Of a stretch of 35,824 nt of DNA, positions 16,990 through 25,095 are shown one piece after another. The notes under the pieces are model-generated. The model saw nothing but the letters and a program-made list of their open reading frames with translations. It did no database searches and was not told where the DNA came from. Numbering within the stretch: position 1 is the first letter of the stretch; each line of letters starts with the position of its first letter. The stretch covers positions 28,305-64,128 of the forward strand of contig DNXO01000084.1 in the NCBI GenBank assembly GCA_003506895.1. The letters are read 5' to 3'. The position numbers were made by a program, and so were the translations under genes. The DNA is from Acetobacteraceae bacterium (GTDB lineage Bacteria > Pseudomonadota > Alphaproteobacteria > Acetobacterales > Acetobacteraceae).

Positions 16990-17525
16990 CGCGCGGCCTC
17001 CTCCGCCGGCAGGAAGCGGATCTTTCCGGTGACCATGGCGTCCAGGCCCTGGTTCTCTAAACACCCGGCCTGGGCTCGGGCGATCCGCGCGAGTGCCGAC
17101 GCCGCCCCCTCGTTCGGTTCGCTGCCACGCCAAAGATTACGAGCCAGAGCCGAAGCCAGGGCCGCGGGATCATCCCAGGCCGCGGCATAAGCCACGCTGC
17201 GGCCGTGGAAAGCCTCCCACATCGCGCGGTTGCGCTTGCCCACGGACATGTCGCCAACGCCCATTTCGCGCAAATTCGTATCCATATCGAGGAACATGGC
17301 ATCGAATACCGCCTGTGCCAGGGCCGGCCCGGGTTCAGGCGCGGCGCTGAGCCGGCGGATCGTCAGATACACGAATAGGCCGATCGCATCGAACCGCCCG
17401 TCCAGCGTGTCGGGAACGGCCAGCGTGGCGTAAAGGTACGGATCGCGCGCGGCGGAGACCGCCGAACCGTAGAGTTCAAAGGCCGCGCGTTCATGCTTGT
17501 CGCGTCTGCGAAGGAAACCGGCCAA
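16986..17525 (-). CDS. ubiquinol-cytochrome c chaperone (Cbp3/UQCC1-like)
   Basis: About 179 residues, matching the ubiquinol-cytochrome c chaperone family, whose mitochondrial member Cbp3 assists cytochrome b assembly into complex III. The typical opening LYGSAVSAARDPYLYATLAVPDTLDGRFD, shown here by LAVPDTLDGRFD, is followed by FDAMFLDMDTNLREMGVGD and GRSVAYAAAW. The start is uncertain. No ATG fits; a TTG at 17525 lies just after GAGGCGGG and gives the usual N-terminus (AGFLRRRDKHER), while a GTG at 17615 would add about 30 residues. It is coupled to the DUF177 gene and divergent from bamE, a conserved alphaproteobacterial arrangement. Confidence 0.85.
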   Translation of the reverse strand: MAGFLRRRDKHERAAFELYGSAVSAARDPYLYATLAVPDTLDGRFDAIGLFVYLTIRRLSAAPEPGPALAQAVFDAMFLDMDTNLREMGVGDMSVGKRNRAMWEAFHGRSVAYAAAWDDPAALASALARNLWRGSEPNEGAASALARIARAQAGCLENQGLDAMVTGKIRFLPAEEAAR

Positions 17526-17637
17526 TCCCGCCTCATGATGCTCATTGACACGGCCGGGTTGGCCGTGACACGCAGCTATAGATAACACCGGTCGCCGATC
17601 CAACCAGTCGGCCACCAGAAATCGCGGGATACATCAG

Positions 17638-18156
17638 TTGCCCTCTTTGACCAACCTTCGTCCGACCCGCAACCTGCTTCTGGCTGCCTGCCTGATGTTG
17701 TCATCCTGCGGATGGTTGATGCCGCCGCCCCAATTGCGCGGCAACCACGTGGAGCCGGACTTGCTGAAGGAGTTGACCCCGGGTACTTCGACCAAATCCG
17801 ACGTCACGGCCGTGATCGGCTCCCCCACCGCGCACGATACGTTTGATGACAATATTTGGCTGTATATCAGCGAAGTGACGCAGAATCGGATCGGCAGCAC
17901 GCAAGGTGAACTGGATCAGAACGTCGTCGTGCTGCACTTCGACGGCAAGGGCGTGCTGAAGACGATCGACAAACTGGGCAAGAGCGATGCCCTGCCCGTC
18001 ACGGTGATCGCCCGGACAACCCCATCGCCGGGAACCGAGGCGTCCTTCCTCCAGCAGCTTTTGGGCAATATCGGCCGGTTCAACCCGGCCGGAGCAATGG
18101 GAAATACCGCGGCGGGCCCGAGCGGGGCGGGTGGTGCGCCGGGTGCCGGACATTGA
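17638..18156 (+). CDS. bamE: outer-membrane assembly lipoprotein BamE (SmpA/OmlA)
   Basis: Lipoprotein of the BAM complex that inserts beta-barrel proteins into the outer membrane. An N-terminal signal with two Arg and a hydrophobic run is followed by a lipobox LSSC, so C24 is the predicted lipidated residue. The SmpA/OmlA core is LLKELTPGTSTKSDVTAVIG, followed by a TFDDNIWLYISEVT strand and VVLHFDGKGVLKTIDKL. The C-terminal 40 residues are Gly/Ala/Pro rich and not conserved. No ATG or GTG is available; the start is a TTG at 17638 or possibly 17647, neither with a good ribosome binding site. It is divergent from the bc1 chaperone, 112 bases away. Confidence 0.9.
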   Translation: MPSLTNLRPTRNLLLAACLMLSSCGWLMPPPQLRGNHVEPDLLKELTPGTSTKSDVTAVIGSPTAHDTFDDNIWLYISEVTQNRIGSTQGELDQNVVVLHFDGKGVLKTIDKLGKSDALPVTVIARTTPSPGTEASFLQQLLGNIGRFNPAGAMGNTAAGPSGAGGAPGAGH

Positions 18157-18277
18157 CGGCCTTGTCACATGACAATCGCTGGGGCAGCTTTCTTGTCACC
18201 CCGAACGGACGTGTGACCCTGACCTGATCCGTTGCCGTGGGTTGCCACGGCCGTCCCCCTGGAACAGGTCACTCACC

Positions 18278-19117
18278 ATGGACGTTTCCCTGCCCGCCGT
18301 TCTGTCTGCCGCCGACTCGCTCGCGCTGCGCTATGGCCCCGCCGCCCCGCCGGCCGGCGGTCCGTGGAACGAACATATTTCGCTGCTGCTTTCTCATCGC
18401 TCCGTCCGTGGCTACCGTCCGGACGCCCTGCCAAGCGGCACGCTGGAGGCACTGGTCGCCGCCGCACAGTCGGCCGCAACCAGTTCCAACCTGCAGACTT
18501 GGTCGGTGATCGCGGTGACCGATCCCGCCAAGAAAGCCGAATTGGCAAAGGTCGCGGCGAACCAGAGGCATATCGAACAGTGCCCGCTGTTCCTGGTGTG
18601 GGTCGCCGATATCTCTCGCAACCAGCGCCTGGGTGCCGAGGAAGGCCTGACTCTGGAGGTCATACCATACCAGGAAACCTTTCTGGTCGCCGCGATCGAC
18701 GCCGCCCTGGCCGCGCAGAACGCCACCGTCGCCGCCGAGTCGTTGGGTCTGTCCTGCGTGTACATCGGCGCGCTGCGGAATAATCCGCGGGAGGTCGCGC
18801 GCATCGTCGGCCTGCCGTCGGGCGCGTTCGGCGTGTTCGGCATGTGCGTCGGCTACGCCTCGGCGGCCGGTGCGACCGAGGTGAAGCCGCGTCTGCCACA
18901 GGACGTCGTCGTACATCACGAGACTTATGACGCCACCGGTGAATCGGGGCACCGCAAGGCTTACGATGCGCTGCTTCAGTCGTTCTCCGCCCGCCACGGA
19001 ATGGCGATCGACACATGGACCAGACGTGTCATCAACCGCATGGGTAAGATCGCCGCGCTGTCTGGGCGCGATAAGCTGGTCTCCACGCTGAACGCAATGG
19101 GCTTCGGACTGAAGTAA
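18278..19117 (+). CDS. FMN-dependent nitroreductase (NfsA-like)
   Basis: Cytoplasmic flavoprotein of about 279 residues, in the oxygen-insensitive NADPH nitroreductase branch. The FMN-contact motif is SHRSVRGYRPDALP near residue 43, followed by AAQSAATSSNLQTWSVIAV, which is typical of NfsA/Frp. The block AALAAQNATVAAESLGLSC, followed by YIGALRN, is the usual helix and strand over the FMN. It ends with YDALLQSFSARHGMAIDTW. The ATG at 18278 is preferred over an upstream Met (18242) because it starts at the family boundary. A small palindrome TTGTCA-CA-TGACAA lies 100 bases upstream at 18162-18175. It probably reduces nitro compounds or quinones, but the true substrate is unknown. Confidence 0.92.
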   Translation: MDVSLPAVLSAADSLALRYGPAAPPAGGPWNEHISLLLSHRSVRGYRPDALPSGTLEALVAAAQSAATSSNLQTWSVIAVTDPAKKAELAKVAANQRHIEQCPLFLVWVADISRNQRLGAEEGLTLEVIPYQETFLVAAIDAALAAQNATVAAESLGLSCVYIGALRNNPREVARIVGLPSGAFGVFGMCVGYASAAGATEVKPRLPQDVVVHHETYDATGESGHRKAYDALLQSFSARHGMAIDTWTRRVINRMGKIAALSGRDKLVSTLNAMGFGLK

Positions 19118-19366
19118 GACTGGCGCCGCTGTCCTGGCTCGGTTTGTCCTTGCAACACGGGGGGCAGCCGCGCGCATCCCTTCGTCCCGGCCATATTGAA
19201 CACGCCGCCTGGGGCTTCATCGGACGGGTAACCCGCCGATCCGCTGCCAAACGTGGCCAGGATTCCGTCGGTTGGTATAACTCAGAAATGGGCTTCCGGC
19301 ATCGCGATGCTTCGGCGCGTCAGGCGCCGACGGTAGCATGCACGGGCGGGAAGCGACGGCCTGGGA

Positions 19367-19546
19367 TCAGGCGTGAACGGCGCTGTGCGGTTCCCCATGT
19401 TGAGCGTCCGGCCGTGGTGTCGCGGAGTCGGGTATCATATCCGGTCCGAGGCGCGCCTGCTGCCATGATTGATAGGCCAACACCATTGAGAAAATGAACA
19501 TCACCCCGATCGTCATCCCAAGATAAACCGCGCTTCCCGTTGTCAT
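19367..19546 (-). CDS. small single-span membrane protein preceded by an FNR/FixK box
   Basis: 59 residues. One strong hydrophobic segment, AVYLGMTIGVMFIFSMVLAY, runs from about residue 6 to 25 and is followed by QSWQQAR and a polar, Pro/His-containing tail. The ATG at 19546 has a good Shine-Dalgarno sequence, GGAGA, about seven bases upstream, which supports translation; the frame also reads from a TTG at 19561, but that codon sits before the ribosome binding site. An FNR-type box lies 58 bases upstream. I do not recognise the family. The size and layout recall accessory subunits of terminal oxidases such as CcoQ or CydX, but no oxidase genes are in the window, so that is only a hint. Confidence 0.6.
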   Translation of the reverse strand: MTTGSAVYLGMTIGVMFIFSMVLAYQSWQQARLGPDMIPDSATPRPDAQHGEPHSAVHA

Positions 19547-19575
19547 TGTCTTCTCCGCCAAAACAACTCCTCAAG

Positions 19576-19617
19576 CTTATCGACGGATGTTCGGCGGCGA
19601 ACCTTGACTTAGATCAA
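19576..19617 (-). promoter_or_regulatory. FNR/FixK-type box and candidate -10 upstream of the small membrane protein
   Basis: TTGACTTAGATCAA at 19604-19617 matches the FNR/FixK consensus TTGAT-N4-ATCAA at 9 of 10 conserved bases and extends to a CC/GG flank. Assuming a class II position (centre -41.5), transcription on the minus strand would begin near 19569. A -10-like GATAAG then falls at 19576-19581, exactly where expected, leaving a leader of about 23 bases with the GGAGA site. No gene lies downstream on the plus strand for over 3 kb, so the minus-strand gene is the likely target. Confidence 0.6.
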
Positions 19618-19694
19618 GGCGGGGCTTGTGGAACCTATCCAGGAGCCCGGGCGGTCGCCATTGGACAAGCGGGCGGGGCGGAGCATGGATTTCT

Positions 19695-19757
19695 CTTGTT
19701 CCGGCCATCTTCGCACGAACCGTCGAAGCGCGGATGGCCGGAACAAGCCCGGCCATC
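19695..19757. repeat. REP-like palindromic element, copy 1 (compound hairpin)
   Basis: A perfect 15-bp inverted repeat, CTTGTTCCGGCCATC at 19695-19709 and its complement at 19733-19747, encloses a 23-base loop. The second arm can instead pair with 19749-19757: GATGGCCGG at 19733-19741 against CCGGCCATC, with a 7-base loop. The two hairpins exclude each other. A 21-base core is shared, with one mismatch, with the element at 23320-23340. It lies just after the amidase stop, so it may act as a terminator. Confidence 0.65.
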
Positions 19758-19782
19758 ACGTGGCGGGCAAGGGCCGATCGGG

Positions 19783-21273
19783 TCAGTCGAAGCCGATAAA
19801 GCCCTCGGCCGAACTGATTGGTCGCGCCGCTTTCAGCGCCGCTATATCCGGCACCGGCCGAGCGGTGCGGGCATCGCCGGCAAGCAATGCCTCCAGTTCC
19901 GCGGCGACCCGGAGCACCAACGCATCGCCACCCCGGGGTCCGACAATCTGGAGGCCGAACGGCATGCCGTTCCGGTCGAGCCCGACCGGCAGGGAGAGCG
20001 CGGGATGTCCCACCAACGTCACCGCGTAGGCCATCGCCAGCCAGTGGAAATAAGTCCGTGTCGGCTTGCCGTCGATCTCGGCCGGATAGAGTTCGCGCCA
20101 GGATCGCGGGCTGACAGTGATCGCCGGCGTCAGGATCACGTCGTGGCGTTCGAAAAACGACTGCCACCGGTGATAGATCGCCGTTTGCAGCGTGAAACCG
20201 CGCGCGACATCCTCGGCTGAATAGCGCAGGCCTTCTTCGACGTTGGCCCGTACGTTCGGGCCAACGAGGTCCGGCGTCTTTCGGGTTTTCTCCAGATGAG
20301 AAGCCAGAAAACCCAAGGCCCGCAGGATCTCGAACGCTTCGTCCGTTCCGGCACAGTCCGGTGAGGCGTCCTCGGCGCGGGCGAAAACGTGACGGAACAA
20401 GCCGGTCTTTTCCGCGAATACCTCAGCGATGTGCTTCTCGGTCGGCGCGAACCCAAAATCGGGGGTCAGCGCAACCCGCAGAGTCGAGAGGTCGATCCGC
20501 CCCGGAGGGTAGAAGTCGCCTTGCTTCCTGACCGTCAAACCATGGATCGTAGTGGCCAGCGGATCGGACGCATCGTCTCCGATCATGCCACTTAACAGCA
20601 GGGCCGTATCCGCGACCGTGCGGGCCATCGGCCCAAGGACCGGCAACCCGCTCCAGCCGTGCGGCCGGCGTTCGGTTGGTACCAGGCCGGGGGTCGGACG
20701 GAACCCGACGATGCCGCAGAAAGCCGCCGGATTGCGAAGCGATCCGCCGGTGTCGGACCCCTGACACAGCGGCGCCATCCCGGTCGCCAGTGCCACCGCC
20801 GATCCGCCGGACGAACCGGCGCAGGACTTCGTGGGATCGAACGGGTTGCCGGTCGCGCCATACACCGCGTTGCGGGTGTTGGCGCCAGCGCCAAACTCCG
20901 GCGTGTTGGTCTTGCCAACCACGATCGCGCCGGCCGAACGGATCGCCTTGGTCACGCGGCAATCCGCCAGCGGCACGTTGTCGCGGAACAGCGGGCTGCC
21001 GAACGTCGTGCGCAGCCCTTCAGTTGGTTCCAGGTCCTTGATGCCGATAGGCAGACCATGCAGCGGCGGCAGTGTGTCGCCCCGCATTACCGTCGCATCG
21101 GCGGCCTTCGCGGCCACGCGAGCACGGTCGAAGTCACGCGCCACCATGGCATTGACCGCTGGATCGACCGCCTCGATCCGGGTGATGCAGCTTTCCAGCA
21201 ATTCCGCCGATGAAAGCTGCTTCGCCCCGATCAGCCGCCTTGCTTCGACGGCCGTCAGTTCACATGGCTCCAT
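19783..21273 (-). CDS. amidase-signature family hydrolase
   Basis: 496 residues, cytoplasmic, using the Ser-cisSer-Lys triad of the amidase signature family. The Lys is K79 in LPIGIKD, the cis-Ser lies in CAGSSGGSA (about 154-155), and the nucleophile S178 is in GSDTGGSLR. The family hydrolyses amides such as indole acetamide, acyl-amino amides or 6-aminohexanoate dimers; the substrate here is not determinable. GatA is unlikely because no gatB or gatC is adjacent and the tail differs. The start ATG at 21273 is three bases after the stop of the gamma-glutamyltransferase gene, so the two form an operon. Together they may recover ammonia or amino acids from amides and gamma-glutamyl compounds, which is an inference. 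Confidence 0.93.
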   Translation of the reverse strand: MEPCELTAVEARRLIGAKQLSSAELLESCITRIEAVDPAVNAMVARDFDRARVAAKAADATVMRGDTLPPLHGLPIGIKDLEPTEGLRTTFGSPLFRDNVPLADCRVTKAIRSAGAIVVGKTNTPEFGAGANTRNAVYGATGNPFDPTKSCAGSSGGSAVALATGMAPLCQGSDTGGSLRNPAAFCGIVGFRPTPGLVPTERRPHGWSGLPVLGPMARTVADTALLLSGMIGDDASDPLATTIHGLTVRKQGDFYPPGRIDLSTLRVALTPDFGFAPTEKHIAEVFAEKTGLFRHVFARAEDASPDCAGTDEAFEILRALGFLASHLEKTRKTPDLVGPNVRANVEEGLRYSAEDVARGFTLQTAIYHRWQSFFERHDVILTPAITVSPRSWRELYPAEIDGKPTRTYFHWLAMAYAVTLVGHPALSLPVGLDRNGMPFGLQIVGPRGGDALVLRVAAELEALLAGDARTARPVPDIAALKAARPISSAEGFIGFD

Positions 21274-21276
21274 CGC

Positions 21277-22875
21277 TTAGTACCCCAGCGCCAGACCGTC
21301 TTTCCGAGGCTCCGACCCGGCCATCAGGATGCCGCGGTCGTGGTCGATCCAGATCGCCTGACCGCCGCCGTGCGGCCGTTCGGTTAGCTCCGGCACATGG
21401 CCCATTGCTGCCAGCTTGCGGACCAGATCGTCCGGAACGCCGCGTTCCACCTGCAATTTGCCAGCGTAGGGGAACACGCGGAACAGGTCGATCGACTGCT
21501 GGATGTCCAGGCCATACTCCAGGAAGTTGGTCAGGAACCACGACTGCCCGACCGGCTGGTAATGCCCGCCCATCACCCCGAACGGCATCACCGCCCGTCC
21601 GTTCTTCATCACCATGCCGGGAATGATCGTGTGCATCGGGCGCTTGCCGCCGGCGATGCAGTTCGGGTGCGCACGGTCCAGCCGGAAGCCGAAGCCGCGG
21701 TTTTGCAGCATGACCCCGGACTCATGCGCCAGGATGCCGCTGCCGAAATTCTCGAACAGCGAGTTGATGAAACTACAGGCGTTGCCGTCCTTGTCCACGA
21801 CGCAGAGATAGACCGTGTCCTTGTGCGGCGGCAGGATTGATTCACCGGCGCGCGGCAGGTCGCGCATCGCGGCGGTGTCGTCGATCAGCGCGCTTTGGGC
21901 GGCAAGATACTCGGGGCTGAGCAGTTTTTTCACCGGAACATCGACCGCGCCGGGGTCGGCGAGGAACGCATCGCGGTCGCGGTAGGCCAGCCGGGCGGCC
22001 TCGATATGCCGGTGTGCGCGGATCAGGCCTGAAGCGCCATCGGGCGCGGTGGGTTTGTTGCCGAGCATGCCGAGCATCATGAGGACCAGAAGGCCTTGGC
22101 CGTTGGGCGGACATTGATAGACGTCGTAGCCCTTCCAGTTCAGCGTGACCGGCTCAACGAATTCGGCGTTGTGGAGGCCGTTGGCGAAATCCTCCTCGGT
22201 CTGCAGGCCGCCACGCTCACGGAGGGTGGCGACGATGTCCGCCGCAACAGGGCCTTCGTAGAACGCCTTGGCGCCGTGCTTGGCGATCAGGCGCAGCGTC
22301 TCGGCCAGCGCCGGTTGCTTGAACACATCGCCTACGTTCGGCGCATTGCCGTTGGGCAGGAATGGTGTCGCGCCGCCCTTGCGCAGCTTATCGACGCTGC
22401 GCGACCAGTCCCAGGACACCTTGGGATGCACCGGCCAGCCTTCCTCGGCGAAGCGGATCGCGGGTTGCAGCAACTCGTCCAGACCCTTGCGGCCGTGGGC
22501 TTTCAGCAGGGTCTCCCACGCGCTGATCGCTCCGGGAATGGTGACGGCGTGGGCGGAGGTATTCTCCATCGCCCTGATCTGCCGGCTTTCGTACCAATCG
22601 ATATTGGCGGCCGCCGGCGCTCGGCCGGACCCGTTCAGCGCGTAGACCTTGCCCGTCCCGGCGGGGGCGTAGAGGCAGAAGCAATCGCCGCCGATGCCGG
22701 TGGACTGCGGCTCGATCACGCATTGCACGGCCACGGCGGCCACGGCGGCGTCAAGCGCGTTACCGCCGGCCCTTAGGACATCCAGCGCCGTCAGGGTCGC
22801 GGCCGGCATGGACGTTGCCGCCATCCCATGAGTGGAATAGACCGGGCTGCGGCCGGGAAGCTGGTAATCGCGCAT
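21277..22875 (-). CDS. ggt: gamma-glutamyltransferase-family Ntn hydrolase
   Basis: 532 residues, processed in known members into two subunits by self-cleavage before a Thr. The large-subunit signature is GGNALDAAVAAVAVQCVIEP, followed by STGIGGDCFCL. The predicted cleavage site precedes T354 in HKDTVYLCVVDKDGN, and the small subunit contains SLFENFGSGI and FGVMGGHYQP, the latter as the GG oxyanion region. No Sec or Tat signal is present: the protein opens MRDYQLPGRSPVYS, directly at the domain, so it appears cytoplasmic, unlike periplasmic E. coli Ggt. Cytoplasmic homologues include cephalosporin acylase-like and other family members, so true GGT activity is not certain. GAGGA precedes the ATG. 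It is divergent from csaA across 78 bases and is the first gene of the amidase operon. Confidence 0.9.
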   Translation of the reverse strand: MRDYQLPGRSPVYSTHGMAATSMPAATLTALDVLRAGGNALDAAVAAVAVQCVIEPQSTGIGGDCFCLYAPAGTGKVYALNGSGRAPAAANIDWYESRQIRAMENTSAHAVTIPGAISAWETLLKAHGRKGLDELLQPAIRFAEEGWPVHPKVSWDWSRSVDKLRKGGATPFLPNGNAPNVGDVFKQPALAETLRLIAKHGAKAFYEGPVAADIVATLRERGGLQTEEDFANGLHNAEFVEPVTLNWKGYDVYQCPPNGQGLLVLMMLGMLGNKPTAPDGASGLIRAHRHIEAARLAYRDRDAFLADPGAVDVPVKKLLSPEYLAAQSALIDDTAAMRDLPRAGESILPPHKDTVYLCVVDKDGNACSFINSLFENFGSGILAHESGVMLQNRGFGFRLDRAHPNCIAGGKRPMHTIIPGMVMKNGRAVMPFGVMGGHYQPVGQSWFLTNFLEYGLDIQQSIDLFRVFPYAGKLQVERGVPDDLVRKLAAMGHVPELTERPHGGGQAIWIDHDRGILMAGSEPRKDGLALGY

Positions 22876-22953
22876 AGAAGTCCTCAGGTCGGGGTCAGCG
22901 AAGCCACCACACTATCCCAACCGCTCGCCAAGGCCAACGCGGGAGGAACGCAA

Positions 22954-23295
22954 ATGATGGATCAGATCGAATACGCCGACTTCGAGGCTGTCGATATTCG
23001 TGTCGGTACGATTGTCAGCGCCGAGCGGTTCCCCGAGGCACGCAAGCCGGCGATCAAGCTGACGATCGACTTCGGTGATGAGATCGGGGTGAAGAAGTCG
23101 AGCGCGCAACTGACCGTGCATTACAAGCCGGACCAGTTGATCGGGCGGCAGGTGTGTGCGGTGGTGAATTTTCCGCCACGGCAGATTGGGCCGTTCCTGA
23201 GTGAGGTGCTGACGCTGGGGATGCCCGATGAGGATGGGGCGGTGGTGCTGGTGCGGCCGGATCTGCGGGTGCCGAATGGGGGGAAGCTGTTCTGA
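22954..23295 (+). CDS. csaA: CsaA-type tRNA-binding-domain chaperone
   Basis: 113 residues made up almost entirely of one OB-fold tRNA-binding domain like that at the C-terminus of MetRS. In Bacillus, CsaA is a dimeric chaperone that binds SecA and preproteins. Typical features are ADFEAVDIRVGTIVSAERFP, RKPAIKLTIDFG, QLIGRQVCAVVNFPPRQIGP and the C-terminal PNGGKLF. The ATG at 22954 (a second Met follows at once) is seven bases after GGGAGGA at 22941-22947; the open frame upstream overlaps the divergent ggt start and is not coding. A REP-like hairpin begins 18 bases after the stop. Confidence 0.93.
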   Translation: MMDQIEYADFEAVDIRVGTIVSAERFPEARKPAIKLTIDFGDEIGVKKSSAQLTVHYKPDQLIGRQVCAVVNFPPRQIGPFLSEVLTLGMPDEDGAVVLVRPDLRVPNGGKLF

Positions 23296-23312
23296 GGCGT
23301 GGAGCATTGGTC

Positions 23313-23346
23313 TGTGTCAGGCCGGGCTTGGTCCGGCCATGACACA
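23313..23346. repeat. REP-like palindromic element, copy 2
   Basis: A hairpin with stem GTGTCA-GGCCGG paired to CCGGCC-A-TGACAC (one bulged A) and loop GCTTGGT, lying just after the csaA stop codon. Its 21-base core at 23320-23340 differs from the reverse complement of copy 1 (19735-19755) by one base. It may end csaA transcription, though no U-tract follows. Confidence 0.65.
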
Positions 23347-23444
23347 AGAACAACGACGACGACCTTCGGTCGCCCGATTACCCAAACACCCGAAGCGGCG
23401 ATCGGCCGAGCTCGCGGCCCGGCCGATATCCGGCAATGCAGCGC

Positions 23445-24854
23445 CTACTTCACAACCGCGATCTGCTCCCGCCGCAACTGCACCGTCAGCTCGTCCAGCG
23501 CCTTGCTGATCCGGTTGAGCATCTCATCAATCTCATCCTTGGTAATGATCAGCGGCGGGCTGAAGCACAGCACGTCGTTCATCACGGTGCGGGCGATGAC
23601 CCCGTTCTCCTCGCACAGCTTCGCCAGACGGCCGCCAACCTTCGCCTTGGGGTCGAAGTTCGTGTGGGTCGCCTGATCCGCCACCAGTTCCACCGCTGCG
23701 ATCAGCCCCGCGCCGCGAACCTCACCCACCAGCGGGTGATCGCCGAAGCGACGCTTCAGTTCAGACTGCATATGCGGCCCGACCTGGCCGACATGGGCGC
23801 CGATTTCCAGTTCGTCGTAGATTTTCAGCGTCTCGATCGCCACGGCGGCCGGAACCGGATGGCCCGAGTAGGTGAAGCCGTGACCGAACGTGCCGATCGT
23901 ATGGCTCTCTTTCGCCAACGCATCGAACACGAACTGGTTCACCATCACCGCGCTGATCGGCAGATACGACGAAGACAGAGCCTTCGCACACACCAGGATG
24001 TCGGGCACGATGTCCTGAGACTGGCTGCCCCAATACGTGCCGGTGCGCCAGAAGCCGCAGATCACCTCATCGGCGACCAGCAACACGTCGTACTTGCGCA
24101 GCACAGCCTGGATCTTCGGGAAGTAGCCGCGCGGCGGCAGGATCACCCCACCGGCGCCCATGATCGGTTCGGCCCACATGGCCGCGACCGTCTCGGGGCC
24201 TTCATCCAGGATCATCTTTTCCAGTTCGTCGGCGCAGCGCGTGGCGAATTCGTCCTCGGTCTCGCCGGGCAGGGCGCCATGGTAGAAGTGCGGCGTGATG
24301 GTGTGCAGGAAGCCGGGCAGGGGGACGTCGAAGCTACGGTGATTGGCCGCCAGCCCGGTCAGCGAGGCCGACCCGATGGTAATCCCGTGATAGCCCTTCA
24401 CCCGGCCGATAATCTTCTTCTTGGTCGGGCGACCCAGCGCGTTGTTCAGATACCAGACCATCTTGATGGCGGAATCATTGGCCTCGGAGCCGGAGTTGGC
24501 GAAGAACACCTTGCTCATGGGCACCGGCGCACGCAGGATCAGCATCTCCGCCAGGTCGATCATCGGCTCATGCGATTTGGCCGTGAACGCGTGGTAGAAC
24601 GGCAGCTTGCGCATCTGGTTGGTTGCAGCCTGCACCAGGCGTTCGTTGTCGAAGCCCAGCGAGGCGCACCACAGGCCGGCGACGGATTCGATGTATTCCT
24701 TGCCCGCCTCATCCCAGACCCGGACGCCCTTGCCGCGGGAGATGACGATGGGGCCGACGGTCTTGTGGGCCTCCAGGTCGGTATAGGGGTGCAGCACGTT
24801 GGCGATGTCGCGGGCGGCCGCGGAGTTCGCGCCAAAGGGTGGGGGCGGTGCCAT
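23445..24854 (-). CDS. class III omega-aminotransferase (PLP-dependent)
   Basis: 469 residues, fold-type I PLP enzyme, cytoplasmic. Class III signatures are FFANSGSEANDSAIKMVWYL for phosphate binding, KGYHGITIGSASLTGL, the Asp of LLVADEVICGFWRTG that contacts the pyridine nitrogen, and the Lys of VCAKALSSSYLPISAVMV as Schiff-base residue. The pattern fits pyruvate-dependent transaminases acting on omega-amino acids, putrescine or related amines more than ornithine or GABA enzymes; exact substrate is open. The ATG at 24854 follows AGGAGGA on the minus strand; the frame is open further up but without family similarity. It lies downstream of the csaA REP hairpin and is convergent with csaA. With the nearby amidase and gamma-glutamyltransferase it suggests amine or amide catabolism. 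Confidence 0.93.
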   Translation of the reverse strand: MAPPPPFGANSAAARDIANVLHPYTDLEAHKTVGPIVISRGKGVRVWDEAGKEYIESVAGLWCASLGFDNERLVQAATNQMRKLPFYHAFTAKSHEPMIDLAEMLILRAPVPMSKVFFANSGSEANDSAIKMVWYLNNALGRPTKKKIIGRVKGYHGITIGSASLTGLAANHRSFDVPLPGFLHTITPHFYHGALPGETEDEFATRCADELEKMILDEGPETVAAMWAEPIMGAGGVILPPRGYFPKIQAVLRKYDVLLVADEVICGFWRTGTYWGSQSQDIVPDILVCAKALSSSYLPISAVMVNQFVFDALAKESHTIGTFGHGFTYSGHPVPAAVAIETLKIYDELEIGAHVGQVGPHMQSELKRRFGDHPLVGEVRGAGLIAAVELVADQATHTNFDPKAKVGGRLAKLCEENGVIARTVMNDVLCFSPPLIITKDEIDEMLNRISKALDELTVQLRREQIAVVK

Positions 24855-25060
24855 AGGGAGATCCTCCTGCGAGTCTGTGTCTCGACAGCCTAGCCGGCTT
24901 CGGGGTGGGACGAAACAGCGGGTTCCGAATACGCCGAAGTTTAGCGGATCGCGAACTGAGTGGGCGGCAAAAGGATCGCATCGATCGCCGATTGCCCGCC
25001 TGACCACTTATCTAGACAACCCCATGAACGCCTCCGTCTTCCCCGTATCGGAGTTATTTG

Positions 25061-25078
25061 TGACAATCCGATGACAAT
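25061..25078. repeat. direct TGACAAT repeat upstream of the MFS gene
   Basis: TGACAAT occurs at 25061-25067 and again at 25072-25078, 11 bases apart (one helical turn), immediately before the MFS transporter start. The spacing would suit a dimeric regulator binding one DNA face. Evidence is position and repetition only. Confidence 0.3.
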
Positions 25079-25095
25079 TGGACGGAGAGGCGTGG

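Noticed and set aside
18162..18175. TTGTCA-CA-TGACAA palindrome between bamE and the nitroreductase gene
   Set aside because: Arms of six bases are short enough to arise by chance, and no regulator or second copy supports it.
23436..24893. 485-codon plus-strand frame opposite the aminotransferase
   Set aside because: The minus strand encodes every class III aminotransferase motif; the plus frame has Arg/His/Asp-rich antisense composition.
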